64,000 bases of DNA from Hyphomicrobiales bacterium (GCA_017304475.1 JAFKKV010000025.1:1-64000); one strand, 5' to 3'; shown: positions 16,350 through 24,597, counted from the first letter of the stretch. Program-made: numbers and translations. Notes: generated by a model from the letters alone, not told the origin.

Positions 16350-16763
16350 ATGGCCAGGCTCAATCGCATCATCGAGACCGCGCTTTATGTGGACGATCTC
16401 GCGCGCGCCGCCCGATTCTACGAGATCGTCATGCAGCTAGACCCGCTGCTGAAGACCAAGACCCTGTTCTCCTATGACGTCGGCGGGGCCAATGTCCTGC
16501 TGATCTTCCAGCGCGGCGCTTCGCTCAGGACCCAGACCCTGCCCGGTGGCACCATCCCGCCCCATGACGGCGCCGGCCCCGCCCATATCTGCTTCGCGAT
16601 CGACCAGGACGCTCTCGCCTGGTGGGAGGCCCGCCTCGCGGCGCACGACACCCCGGTCGAAGGTCGCACGACATGGCCACGCGGCGGCCAGAGCATTTAT
16701 TTCCGCGATCCGGACGGGCACCTGCTCGAGCTGATGACGCCCGGCAACTGGGCGATCTACTGA
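16350..16763 (+). CDS. VOC-family (glyoxalase/dioxygenase fold) protein
   Basis: A 137-residue single-module vicinal-oxygen-chelate protein. It starts MARLNRIIETALYVDDLARA, with a central HICFAIDQDALAWWEARL near residue 73 and ends YFRDPDGHLLELMTPG, the standard VOC metal-site end (the Glu of LLELMTP). His near 73 and Glu near 131 are the probable metal ligands. The AGAGA upstream gives the start. Reaction unknown: glyoxalase, fosfomycin-resistance and dioxygenase members share the fold. Confidence 0.88.
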   Translation: MARLNRIIETALYVDDLARAARFYEIVMQLDPLLKTKTLFSYDVGGANVLLIFQRGASLRTQTLPGGTIPPHDGAGPAHICFAIDQDALAWWEARLAAHDTPVEGRTTWPRGGQSIYFRDPDGHLLELMTPGNWAIY

Positions 16764-17025
16764 GCCGACGGACATTGGGAAGGCGCACCGGTACAGCCGG
16801 CCCGCCTGCTTGCGACGGGCCCGGCCGATCATGGCTGCGCCCGCCATCAGAAGTCTGGCATTTGCCGGCTGTCCCAAGCGCACCGCGAAGCCGCGGCGGG
16901 CTGCCGCACCACGTAAGGTAACCCCGATACTAATGCATCACATAAACGTGACCCGAATACCTCTTGCACACCACAACGGTTGTAGCAGCATCTGAACTCA
17001 GCGGTTTGATTGCAGGTGAATCGCC

Positions 17026-17367
17026 ATGCGAGATTGCCCGAGCCAACGCATCCTGACGATCGAAGGCACTGGCAGAAGTGGCCGCATCTACACGGCCGAG
17101 GTCAGGCTCGGGACGCTCACCGAAAAGGGTATCGTCCGCATGCTGCAAAGATTGGCCGCGAGCCACCTGACGCCCGACCAGATCATCGCGGCGTCATTGC
17201 CTCAAAATGCCATGGGCTACCGGCCCCTGCTCGAACCGAAGATTTCCGGCACCCAGATCAGCGTCGGCGTCATGCCCTCCTATGTCGCGACCGTCAGCCC
17301 CGGCGAGGGCGAGGACATGGCGCTCAGGCCCTCGGTCAAGCCGCCCGCGCCGCGCCGCTGGTTCTGA
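17026..17367 (+). CDS. Uncharacterised protein, 113 residues
   Basis: A soluble basic protein with a regular alternation LTIEGTGRSGRIYTAEVRLG (probable beta hairpin), then a helix GIVRMLQRLAASH and a Pro-rich end finishing PPAPRRWF. AGGTGA precedes the ATG. There is no membrane segment or known motif. It converges on the next small gene. Family not recognised. Confidence 0.5.
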   Translation: MRDCPSQRILTIEGTGRSGRIYTAEVRLGTLTEKGIVRMLQRLAASHLTPDQIIAASLPQNAMGYRPLLEPKISGTQISVGVMPSYVATVSPGEGEDMALRPSVKPPAPRRWF

Positions 17368-17397
17368 GCGGGCGCCGACCGCCCCCGATACCGGCCG

Positions 17398-17685
17398 TCA
17401 GGCCCGGCTGACGCCGGCCTGGTGACGCGCCAGCAGTGCCGTGAGACTTGCCCACAGGGAACGCCGGCGAGCGGCCTTGCGTGCGCCGGCCAGGGCGAGA
17501 ACCGCCAGGCGCTCAGGGTCGGTGGCGCCGGCGGCATAGCGCTCCAGAATGGTGCGGGCGATAACCTGGTGCTGGCGGGTGGAGCCGCCGCCGACACCCA
17601 GCTCGACACAGCAGCGACGATAGATCGTCCGCATGGCAGCGCGGTCGGCGACGGAGAAGGAGCGCACCTGGTGAGCCTCGTCCAT
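17398..17685 (-). CDS. Small uncharacterised helical protein, 95 residues (paralogue of the 14.7 kb gene)
   Basis: It carries RTIYRRCCVELGVGGGSTRQ, then a helix with ARTILERYAAGATDPERLA and a basic tail. It shares the plan of the 14694-14978 protein: ELG motif, about ten residues, a helix, then Tyr-x-x-Gly and Pro. The conserved double Cys near residue 27 could be functional. Start chosen at MDEAHQ, giving the compact form. Function unknown. Confidence 0.6.
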   Translation of the reverse strand: MDEAHQVRSFSVADRAAMRTIYRRCCVELGVGGGSTRQHQVIARTILERYAAGATDPERLAVLALAGARKAARRRSLWASLTALLARHQAGVSRA

Positions 17686-18618
17686 GCGGACTGCCTTTCG
17701 ATAACGCGAACACAATAGGCTTCGAAGGCACTGCGGGCGAGGGTTACCCGTTGATGAAAAGCATCCCGCGAAAGCATTAAGCGATCATTTCCGTCCCACA
17801 CCGATCATTTCAACGTGATGCCGGCCGGCTGCCCCATCGACGCGGCGGCCGAACCTCCCGGAGCGGCATCACCCGCGGGCATTTATCGCGCCGGCTAATG
17901 ACACTCTTATCGGTTGTATTCGCCATGACAATGTCGCGTGGGACACAGCCATGCGACGTGTGGCCGCTCGCGATCCGGACACCGACTGGCGCGACACGGT
18001 TCGCGTCGGGGCCAGAGTGCTCGCAAGCGACCTCAGCGCGACGGCCCCGCCCAAACCAATTGACCGAAAGACTTCGTCAAAAAACCAAACAAATCTCACT
18101 ACGAACCGACGCACCCCTCACGCAACATGGGCCCTGCACTGAGAAAACAATGAGCAATCACTATCAAAAATCGGCCAAAAATCACATAAATTCGCAAGAC
18201 ATGGCCAATTCATAAAGCTTTTCCGTTACTCGACTTTTCTTTTTTGCATGAGATCATATTGCTCACAGCCTTACAGCCCTGATCTCCCGCGTCTCGTGCA
18301 GGATGCCATGTTCCGTGCGCAGTTGCCCCATCAATTGACATTGGCGTTTTTCGCGAGCGCGATCGCCTCGGCCGCCACCGGTTCTGGCTTTCCGGTCACC
18401 GGGCTCGACGCGCCCCATTGGGGTGCCGTCATCGTGCCGACAGCCGCCAGCGCGGCGCGCTCAGCCGCTCACCTCGCCGGAGCCTGGCGCCCGGTCCGTG
18501 CGGCCGGCGCTGCGATCGCCGGCGATCGGACGCCGATGCGAGGTGCTCCGTGCCGCCCCCATCGAGCCGGCGCCTGCCCTGCCCGCTCCACGCGGCCGCA
18601 CCGCCATGGATCCGCCCC
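17686..18618. other. 933-base region without a supported gene; AT-rich in its centre
   Basis: Two direct copies of CGATCATTTC lie at 17782-17791 and 17802-17811, exactly 20 bases apart, or two helical turns, as expected for a protein-binding site. Around 18080-18250 the DNA turns AT-rich (AAAACCAAACAAATCTCAC, CAAAAATCGGCCAAAAATC, TTTTCTTTTTTGC), unlike the rest of the chromosome. A 21-codon frame starting MSNHYQKSAK near 18150 is possible but unsupported. Longer frames to the right have biased Arg/Ala content and no ribosome site. I see no RNA gene here. Confidence 0.45.
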
Positions 18619-19041
18619 ATGCCCGATGCTATCAAGCGCCGGTCTCCAATCTCCGGAACGATCTTGACGACAACCGCCTTGCCAGCTCGCCTCATCCGCG
18701 CCGCGACCTTTTTCCTGCCCATCGCGGCCTGGGGCCTGCTGGCCGCGGTGTTCGTCGCCACTGTCGGACCGATACAATTGCGGCCGATCTCCGGCCATTC
18801 GGTCGGCCTCGAACGGTTCCTCGCCTTCGCCATCATCGGTGGCCTGTTCGGACTGGCCTATCCGAAGCGCTGGCCGCTGGTGCTGGCCCTGGTACTGGGC
18901 AGCGCCGCGGCGTTCGAACTGATGCAGCACCTGTCACCCGGGCGGCACGGCCGCCTGGCCGATTTCGCGGTCAAAGCCGCCGGCGGCATTGCCGGCCTGG
19001 CGACGGCCGTCCTCGTCAACCGGCGGGCCGGCCGGGGGTGA
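18619..19041 (+). CDS. VanZ-like membrane protein
   Basis: A 140-residue protein with four predicted helices: LIRAATFFLPIAAWGLLAA, RFLAFAIIGGLFGLAY, WPLVLALVLGSAAAFELM and the last near residue 120. The charged turn ELMQHLSPGRHGRLADFAVK between helices 3 and 4 matches the VanZ-family Glu/His/Asp-rich loop (E-x-x-Q, then R-x-x-D). A TTG 15 codons later (TTTALPARL) is an alternative start with GGAACG ahead of it. The family is named for teicoplanin resistance, but most members are uncharacterised. Confidence 0.75.
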   Translation: MPDAIKRRSPISGTILTTTALPARLIRAATFFLPIAAWGLLAAVFVATVGPIQLRPISGHSVGLERFLAFAIIGGLFGLAYPKRWPLVLALVLGSAAAFELMQHLSPGRHGRLADFAVKAAGGIAGLATAVLVNRRAGRG

Positions 19042-19159
19042 GCGGCAAGGAGCCGAGCCTGAATGGCGAATGGCGAATGGCGAACAGGAGATGAGGCGCC
19101 GGGCGCGGTGACCGGAATGCACTGATGGCACCGACGCAACCAGCCACACCCACGCCGCC

Positions 19160-20125
19160 TCAGCCGCGGCACTGGCTCGGTGATGCGCCGAAGCGGCGGC
19201 GGAAGGCCTGGTTGAAATAGGACACGTCGCTGAAGCCGCAGGCGAGCGCGATCTCGCTGATCTTCAATCGCGGCCCGGCCGCCGAGGCCAGCATGCGGCG
19301 CGCTGCATTGAGGCGCAGGTCCAGCACCCGCTCGCTGAAACTTGGCCCCGCCTCATGGAGAATGTCTTGGATATAGCGCGGCGACAGGCCGAGCCGGGCG
19401 GCGAGCACGCGGGGTGAGAAATCCGGTTCGATGAAACCCGACCGAATGCCGGACAGAATGTCCTGCAGGCGTGCCGCTCGCAGCCCACGCGCCCGGGCCA
19501 GCGCCGCTGCGTCGCGCCCCGCCCCGAGCGACAATGCGACGAGGTCGAGCAAGGTCGTGGCGACATGCCGGTCCAGCGCCGCGTCGCGGCCGGCATCGCC
19601 GAGCCCGACGACACTCTCGACATAGCGGCCGAGATGGCGCACCGCGGGGTGGCCCGCATCGACGGGCCGGGCGAGCAGATCCTCGGCATCACCAACCAGT
19701 GCTCTCAGCCGGTCACGTCCCACGGTGACGGTATTGGCATCGCAACGCGCGCCGGCGCGGATTTCGGCGGCCTCGCCATTGGTCGACAGATGGGCCTGGC
19801 CCGGCGCGACCACCAGGTCGCTGCCGCGCTGGCAGACGCCGATCGGCGCCGTGCCGCGATTCAACAGGATGCAGAAATCATCGTCCGGGCGACGGGCGAT
19901 CGCGCTGCTGGTACGGGCGATGCGACTGAAGGTGCCGCCGAACTGCGTGACATACAGGCCCTCCAGCGGCGCCCAATGAAAATGCGCGCGAAACGGCTGG
20001 TCATCGGCGCGGCAATAGTCCGCCGAGCAGGTCAGCTCCTCGAAAGTCTCGTTCCAGCGCGCCAGTCGGGCCCTGTCGTCCAGGTGGGCGGGAAGATCAT
20101 CCGAGGTGAAGACAACCGCGCTCAT
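19160..20125 (-). CDS. AraC-family transcriptional regulator
   Basis: A 321-residue activator-type regulator. The C-terminal part has two helix-turn-helix units, FSPRVLAARLGLSPRYIQDI near residue 233 and LKISEIALACGFSDVSYFNQ near 290, ending FRRRFGASPSQCRG. The N-terminal 200 residues form an AraC-binding-like-2 sensor domain similar to FeaR/NahR-type AraC regulators. The start has GGGGAGG before it; a much longer frame upstream is Arg-rich and unlike the family. Target not evident, since neighbours are a VanZ-like gene and a lipoprotein. Confidence 0.88.
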   Translation of the reverse strand: MSAVVFTSDDLPAHLDDRARLARWNETFEELTCSADYCRADDQPFRAHFHWAPLEGLYVTQFGGTFSRIARTSSAIARRPDDDFCILLNRGTAPIGVCQRGSDLVVAPGQAHLSTNGEAAEIRAGARCDANTVTVGRDRLRALVGDAEDLLARPVDAGHPAVRHLGRYVESVVGLGDAGRDAALDRHVATTLLDLVALSLGAGRDAAALARARGLRAARLQDILSGIRSGFIEPDFSPRVLAARLGLSPRYIQDILHEAGPSFSERVLDLRLNAARRMLASAAGPRLKISEIALACGFSDVSYFNQAFRRRFGASPSQCRG

Positions 20126-20417
20126 GGCCTCCCCCTGGATCTCCAGGAACACCGCGTCCGACCGGGCCTGGCAAGGTCCGGCCGCCTGTAGCTCCAAGGC
20201 TAGCCTGCGTCGTGCCGCGCCGCCAAGCGGTCCGTCGCGAACAAGGCAGCCTCGCCGCGCCCGGCCTCCGGCTGCAGCCAAGGCGTAAGACTTGCCGCGA
20301 CCGCATCGTTTCGGCGGCTGTCGGCACGATCGAGGCGCCTCAGGCGGGCATGGCGCTGCGGCGAGATGACGCGAACGACCAGGAACAGCTCAGCCCGGGA
20401 TCGGCCACCGTTCTCCG

Positions 20418-20594
20418 TCACGCGACCGTGCGGTGCGCCACACCCGGCTCGACGCCGCGCAGGCCGATCTCGCGGTTGCGCTCGGCGTCCTGCTCCGATG
20501 GCGACATCCGGGTCGGATTGGACGGATAATTCTGGGTGCTCATGCAGCCGCCAAGCGACACCGAGAGGAGCAAGACGGCGAAAACGGCGCGCAT
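20418..20594 (-). CDS. Small lipoprotein, 58 residues
   Basis: It begins MRAVFAVLLLSVSLGGC, a clear lipoprotein signal with the lipobox LGGC, so Cys17 would be lipidated and the protein anchored in the envelope. The 41 mature residues are polar, with RMSPSEQDAERNREIGL. An AAAGG lies nine bases ahead of the ATG. Entericidin-like and other tiny lipoproteins share this shape, but no family is claimed. The 292 bases to its left, up to the AraC gene, hold nothing recognisable. Confidence 0.7.
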   Translation of the reverse strand: MRAVFAVLLLSVSLGGCMSTQNYPSNPTRMSPSEQDAERNREIGLRGVEPGVAHRTVA

Positions 20595-20699
20595 GGCGAA
20601 ACCTTTGGGCAGGGGAATGAACCGACAAGCCCAGTCTAGCGGTGGATGACACGCACGTCATGGCCCCAGGCGGATGGGACCAATGCCGGCAAGGCGGGG

Positions 20700-21064
20700 C
20701 GGAGAACGGCGAATGGCGAGTGGCGAGTGGCGAGTGGCGAGTGGCGAATAGGGATGACGCGAAACGCGTCGTGCGCATCAACCCTCGCCCGCTTGCGGCA
20801 GAGGGTGGCGTCGCATGGCGAGCGCGAACGCATCTCGCGTTCTCTCGATGCTATGAGGCGCCGGGTGAGGGTCTGAAGCGGGCCGCCCATCATTTTCAGC
20901 CGGAATGCGCTGATCGCGCCGACGCAACGATGCTCACCCGGCCGCTGCCGTGGCCACCCTCTCCCACGCGGACATGGGCGAGGGTTGATGCGCGGCGTTC
21001 GCGGCATCATCCCCTGTTCGCCACTCGCCACTCGCCACTCGCCACTCGCCATTCGCTATTCGCC
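20700..21064. repeat. Family C composite inverted repeat with 7-base tandem ends
   Basis: The left end is a tandem array of TGGCGAG (about five units, 20712-20745) and the right end is the inverse array of CACTCGC units (21015-21050). Between them lie an A-like core (CCCTCGCCCGCTTGCGGCAG, ending in ACCCTCTCCCACGCGG and ATGGGCGAGGGTTGATGCG) and an inverted copy of the 40-base subelement at 20815-20854. Unit number differs from other copies, which suggests slippage. It fills the gap between the lipoprotein and the 185-residue gene. Confidence 0.8.
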
Positions 21065-21622
21065 TCAGCCCGTCCTTCGCCGCCCCGCGGCGATACCGAA
21101 ATGCCAGGCGAGCACGGCAAGGCCGCGCGCGAGATTCGGCAGATTGCGTGCCTCGCGGCCATCGACCACGACACTCTCGACCTCGGCCGCCACCTGGTAG
21201 CCCTCGTCGCGAAGCACGCCATTGGCCTCGGCCCAACGCCGGCGAGTGGCGCGGTCGCGCTCCTCCGGCGTACGCGTGTCGATACCGCCCGTCCCCGGCT
21301 CGGCTGTGCCCGCCGTCGCCGCCATGGGGCCCGCCGGGCGGCTTTTGGGATCGGGCGCCGGCGCATCCAGCGCGCGCCGGCAAGCAGCGACCAGGATGCG
21401 CCAGGCTTTGCCGGCCTCATAGGCCTCGGTGTCGATCAGGCCGGCCATGGCGAGCCGGCCGAGCGGATCGGCGGCACGCTCGTCACGGAAATTGGCAAGG
21501 CCACGCCGATGCGGCTGGTTGCGCGCCACCGCGAAGATCTCGTCCTGCCGGCCGGCACGCGAGGGCTGGCCATTCGGCTGCCGCCTGACGTCCTTGCGCT
21601 TGCGACCACGAAGTTTCGCCAT
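21065..21622 (-). CDS. Uncharacterised phage-type protein, 185 residues
   Basis: It begins MAKLRGRKRKDVRRQPNGQP, a very basic start common in short alphaproteobacterial phage-associated proteins, then DPLGRLAMAGLIDTEAYEAG near residue 60 (predicted helix pair). The rest is helical and polar. It is the last gene of a four-gene leftward operon: its ATG overlaps the preceding stop by one base (TGATG), so translation is coupled. A DNA-binding or packaging-related role is possible but unproved. Confidence 0.65.
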   Translation of the reverse strand: MAKLRGRKRKDVRRQPNGQPSRAGRQDEIFAVARNQPHRRGLANFRDERAADPLGRLAMAGLIDTEAYEAGKAWRILVAACRRALDAPAPDPKSRPAGPMAATAGTAEPGTGGIDTRTPEERDRATRRRWAEANGVLRDEGYQVAAEVESVVVDGREARNLPNLARGLAVLAWHFGIAAGRRRTG

Positions 21623-22077
21623 CAGGGGACATCCTTTGTTGCAAAGTGGGCGACGCCTTGGGGCGAGCGCGGGGCGTTGGAGAGGCTCACGGGCTGACCG
21701 CGGGAATGCGGATCGGTGGCGGCGGTTCCAGGGCGCGGCCTGGTCGCGTCCAGGATCAGCGCGGCCACCAGCTCGCTGACGGGCAAACCCTGCGCGGCCG
21801 CGCATGCCTCGGCCCGCCGGTAGGTATATTCCGGCAGGGCAACCGTAATGGTGCCGGGCTTCGGTCCCTCCGGCACGATGGTGATGGAGCGGGCGCAGCC
21901 GGCGATCCGGCGGATCAGGCCGCGTGTCTCAAGGCCCTTGACCAGCCGGTTGATGCCGGAGAGCGACGTGAGCCGGAGATGGCCGGCCATTTCCGTATAG
22001 GACGGTGCCGGCATGTCGCGATCGAGCTCGGATTTGATGAAGGCGAAGAGATCCGCCTGTCGCTTGGTGAGGCCCAT
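21622..22077 (-). CDS. LexA-DNA-binding-domain-like winged-helix protein
   Basis: A 151-residue protein. The first 65 residues (MGLTKRQADLFAFIKSELDR, then MPAPSYTEMAGHLRLTSLSG and LVKGLETRGLIRR) match the LexA N-terminal winged helix. No S24 peptidase domain follows; instead there are a short arm-like stretch PGTITVALPEYTYRRAEACA and a disordered tail. It is therefore a stand-alone DNA binder, probably a phage-type regulator. Start and stop overlap the flanking genes by one base. Confidence 0.75.
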   Translation of the reverse strand: MGLTKRQADLFAFIKSELDRDMPAPSYTEMAGHLRLTSLSGINRLVKGLETRGLIRRIAGCARSITIVPEGPKPGTITVALPEYTYRRAEACAAAQGLPVSELVAALILDATRPRPGTAATDPHSRGQPVSLSNAPRSPQGVAHFATKDVP

Positions 22078-22505
22078 CACATGTCCTCGGTTGACGGGGT
22101 GGGAGTTGAAGGGCCGGCGTCTTGCCGGTCTCCGCGGTTTTGAATGACCGCCGTGCCGGCACCGCCCCACCCTCCCCCCGGCGCGGGGAGGTCGGCGCGA
22201 GCGAAGCGAGGGCCGGGAGACGGGGCGTCGGCATGTCCGGACAAGGCACCGCCGGTGTCGCATGGCGCTTGCCCGGAGAGCTTCCTGCCCACCCTCCCGG
22301 CGCGGCGCGCCGGCCTCTCCCCGGCGAGGAGAGGAGAAGATGCCGTCGCCCATCCGGTGCGGATCAAGGGCGCCGGCAGAGTATCAAGTAACTCTTGCAA
22401 TTTCTCCTCGGTCACGCCGAGCAGGCGCGCCGCCGCCGGCAGGGCGAAGCCGGCCGCCACCAGCCGTGCGGCCGAGGCCCTCTGTCGGGCATTGGGTGTG
22501 GTCAT
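22077..22505 (-). CDS. Small operon protein whose second half is a family A repeat read in frame
   Basis: The first 48 residues (SAARLVAAGFALPAAARLLG, then VTEEKLQELLDTLPAPLI) look like a genuine small HTH-like protein. From about residue 53 to 115 the coding sequence is a family A inverted repeat (GERPARRAGRVGRK, PSPGPRFARADLPAPGGGWG). The frame stays open and ends in the TGATG overlap with the next gene. The start overlaps the upstream gene's stop (ATGA). Either the element inserted into the gene without breaking it, or it provides the spacer and tail. Confidence 0.6.
   Translation of the reverse strand: MTTPNARQRASAARLVAAGFALPAAARLLGVTEEKLQELLDTLPAPLIRTGWATASSPLLAGERPARRAGRVGRKLSGQAPCDTGGALSGHADAPSPGPRFARADLPAPGGGWGGAGTAVIQNRGDRQDAGPSTPTPSTEDM
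22166..22345. repeat. Family A inverted repeat inside a coding sequence
   Basis: Left arm CACCCTCCCCCCGGCGCGGG with GAGGTCGGCGCGAGCGAAGC; right arm GCCCACCCTCCCGGCGCGGC with GGCCTCTCCCCGGCGAGGAG. It is related to the 3.2 kb copy. It is the only copy in the window that lies inside an open frame. Confidence 0.65.
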
Positions 22506-22765
22506 GACCGCGCCTCCCCGGCCGAACGGAGATCCGGCCGCTGGTCGTGGCCGGCCGCCGCGATCACCCGCTGGGCCGCAGAAAGCTTCACGGCCCGCGC
22601 GCGGCGGTGTTGCGGCAGGACCTGCGGGCTGAAGCAGAGGCGGCTTGTCGGCCCCGGCACGGAGCCGGCCGCGGCGATGGCAGGGGCAAGCCCGCCCAAC
22701 CCGATGGGATCACCCGCCGGCGGCTGGGCGCGGTCCGTGGCGGCCTCATGTGCGATTTCATTCAT
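22502..22765 (-). CDS. First gene of the leftward phage-type operon, 87 residues
   Basis: It starts MNEIAHEAATDRAQPPAGDP and has a basic central part (VLPQHRRARAVKLSAAQRVI) with a helix AAQRVIAAAG. Its stop overlaps the next start (ATGA). Its promoter faces that of the S24 repressor across a three-site operator, the position of an early lytic gene in lambdoid control regions. No family recognised. Confidence 0.6.
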   Translation of the reverse strand: MNEIAHEAATDRAQPPAGDPIGLGGLAPAIAAAGSVPGPTSRLCFSPQVLPQHRRARAVKLSAAQRVIAAAGHDQRPDLRSAGEARS

Positions 22766-22776
22766 GATCGAAACTT

Positions 22777-22833
22777 AAGTGATGCTTTCAAAATAATCAA
22801 GCATCACTTTGTCGACTCAATCAAGCAATGCTT
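22777..22833. promoter_or_regulatory. Tripartite operator between the S24 repressor and the leftward operon
   Basis: Three 11-base sites are seen: AAGTGATGCTT (22777-22787), AAGCATCACTT (22799-22809) and AAGCAATGCTT (22823-22833). The first two are exact inverse complements, separated by 11 bases; the third is a near-palindrome of the same type. The patch is AT-rich in a GC-rich setting. This is the arrangement expected for phage-type repressor control of divergent promoters. Confidence 0.65.
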
Positions 22834-22870
22834 TATTGTGGCCGGTGCGACAGGCTCGACGGCGGCTTCC

Positions 22871-23581
22871 ATGACGGCTCAGGCAACAGATCAGACCACA
22901 GGTCCGGGCGGCCGGGGCGCCCGCATCCGGGCGGCACGCAAGCAGCGCGGCTGGACCCAGGGCCAGCTCGGCGAAGCGCTCGGCGTGTCTTCGCAGGCCG
23001 TGTCGCAATGGGAACAGGGCCGCACCGATCCCGAGATCGATCGGCTGCAGGCGGCTGCAGACCTGCTCGGCGTGCAGCGCGACTGGCTGACCTCCGGCCT
23101 CGGCCCGGATCGCCTGGAAGCGCAAGCAGCCAGCCCCGTCATCGCCCCCTTCGCGCCGGCCATCATACCGGGCGCGGATCTCGTCGGCGCGCGCGACTTT
23201 CCAATCTATGCCGCGGCGCAGGGTGGCGAAGGCCACCTGATCGTCACCTTCGACCCGATCGAGGTGGTCAAGCGCCCGGCGATCCTGGAAGGCGTCAAGG
23301 GCGCCTATGGCATCATGGTCTATGGCGACTCGATGTCGCCGGCCTATCGCTGGGGCGACATGGCGCTGATCAACCCGCATATGCAGCCGGCCCGGGACGA
23401 AGTGCATGTGTTCTACGACCACGGCCCGAATGGCGAGGCCGAGGCGATCATCAAGAACCTGACCGGCTGGAACGACCGGCTGTGGAAACTCGAGCAGTTC
23501 CGCCCCGAGAAGCAATTCGAAGTGGCCCGTGTCGACTGGCCCATCTGCCACCGGGTGGTGGGCAAATATAACCGGCGCTGA
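22871..23581 (+). CDS. Phage-repressor-like XRE/S24 protein
   Basis: A 236-residue repressor. Residues 15-75 form an XRE helix-turn-helix (IRAARKQRGWTQGQLGEALG, then VSSQAVSQWEQGR). Residues 115-236 form an S24/LexA-like peptidase domain with the serine in VYGDSMSPAYRWGD near 156 and the lysine in AIIKNLTGW near 196. The usual Ala-Gly cleavage pair ahead of it is not clear (IYAAAQGGEG takes its place), so self-cleavage on DNA damage is uncertain. It probably binds the three sites just upstream. An upstream GTG at 22838 is an alternative start. Confidence 0.85.
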   Translation: MTAQATDQTTGPGGRGARIRAARKQRGWTQGQLGEALGVSSQAVSQWEQGRTDPEIDRLQAAADLLGVQRDWLTSGLGPDRLEAQAASPVIAPFAPAIIPGADLVGARDFPIYAAAQGGEGHLIVTFDPIEVVKRPAILEGVKGAYGIMVYGDSMSPAYRWGDMALINPHMQPARDEVHVFYDHGPNGEAEAIIKNLTGWNDRLWKLEQFRPEKQFEVARVDWPICHRVVGKYNRR

Positions 23582-23608
23582 GCAGCCGATCCGGGCCGTG
23601 GAGGGGGA

Positions 23609-24373
23609 ATGATTTTCCGCTGGTTCAGGGAGCGGCCGCTGCGCCTCGCGCTCGACCGCGCCTATTCCGATACCCAATTGACGGCCGAGGAACTGGCCGG
23701 ACTCGCCGCCACGGCAGAGGCCGCCGGCGTCGCGCCGGAGCGCTTCGCCCTGCTGCGGCGCCAGCGCGCCCAAGCGCGGATGGCGCGGATCGGCAAGCAG
23801 GCGGCCCGCCGGCGCCAACTCTCGCCGGAAGCGGTCGCGGCGATCAACCGCATCTCGGCATCGATCGGTGAAGGCGCCGAACTCGATCCCTATGCCATGA
23901 CGCTGTTCGTCACCAATTGGAACCTCGCCAATGGCGGCAGTCCCCTGGCGCTGGCGGAAGAGCTCGCCAAGGTCAACCTGCAGCGCGGCGAAAGCGCCTA
24001 TTACGCCTGCGGCTCGACCTGGACCGAGAAGCGCTGGATCCGCCAGGAAATCGGTCGATCCGGCTTCATCCTGGCGATCCCGGTGATCGGGCGGCTGACT
24101 TACTGGGTCGACACGCTGCGCGCGCGCTATGAAGAGGTGATCGAGCCGGCAACCGTCAGCACCGGCCGTTTCGTGGTCACCGACCGGCGCATCCTGTTCG
24201 CCGGCAATGCCAGTTCACTGGCGCAAACCTATGAGCGGATCATCTCGATCGAGCTCTTCACCGATGCCGTGCAGATCGTGAGGGAGGGCGATGCGTCATG
24301 CTATTTCACGCTGCCCTCAGCCGACGCGTCCGACGTCGGCCGGCTTATCCGGCATTTCCTGGCGCGGGACTGA
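23609..24373 (+). CDS. Uncharacterised protein with a C-terminal PH-like domain, 254 residues
   Basis: A soluble protein in two parts. The first 80 residues are helical and Arg/Ala-rich. From about residue 145 the chain becomes beta-rich with TGRFVVTDRRILFAGNASSL near 190 and YERIISIELFTDAVQIV near 212, the usual signature of bacterial PH-like (bPH/YqeB-type) domains. GGAGGGGG precedes the ATG. It lies 27 bases after the repressor and may be co-transcribed. Function unknown. Confidence 0.65.
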   Translation: MIFRWFRERPLRLALDRAYSDTQLTAEELAGLAATAEAAGVAPERFALLRRQRAQARMARIGKQAARRRQLSPEAVAAINRISASIGEGAELDPYAMTLFVTNWNLANGGSPLALAEELAKVNLQRGESAYYACGSTWTEKRWIRQEIGRSGFILAIPVIGRLTYWVDTLRARYEEVIEPATVSTGRFVVTDRRILFAGNASSLAQTYERIISIELFTDAVQIVREGDASCYFTLPSADASDVGRLIRHFLARD

Positions 24374-24597
24374 CGACGGGACCATCAGCCCGGCACCTTC
24401 GCCCTGCCGCCCCATTCGGGCCACAGATATTTCCGCTCGATGAAGCAGCTCGCGACAAGTCGAAACGTCAATACATCTGATGCCACCATCCACAGGCGCC
24501 CGGCATAATTCGATATTCCTGTGCTCTACATCTTATTCCCTCACTCATCGTCCAGAGATCCGGGCTATTGAATTCAGCCTTTCGATCGGAGGTTCTG

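Noticed and set aside
18248..18667. A 139-residue rightward frame after the AT-rich patch
   Set aside because: No ribosome site, low-complexity Ala/Arg/Pro content, and it overlaps the VanZ-like gene start in another frame.
20700..21064. Short tandem repeats considered as a CRISPR array
   Set aside because: Units are only 7 bases, without spacers, and are part of a larger inverted repeat; no cas gene is near.
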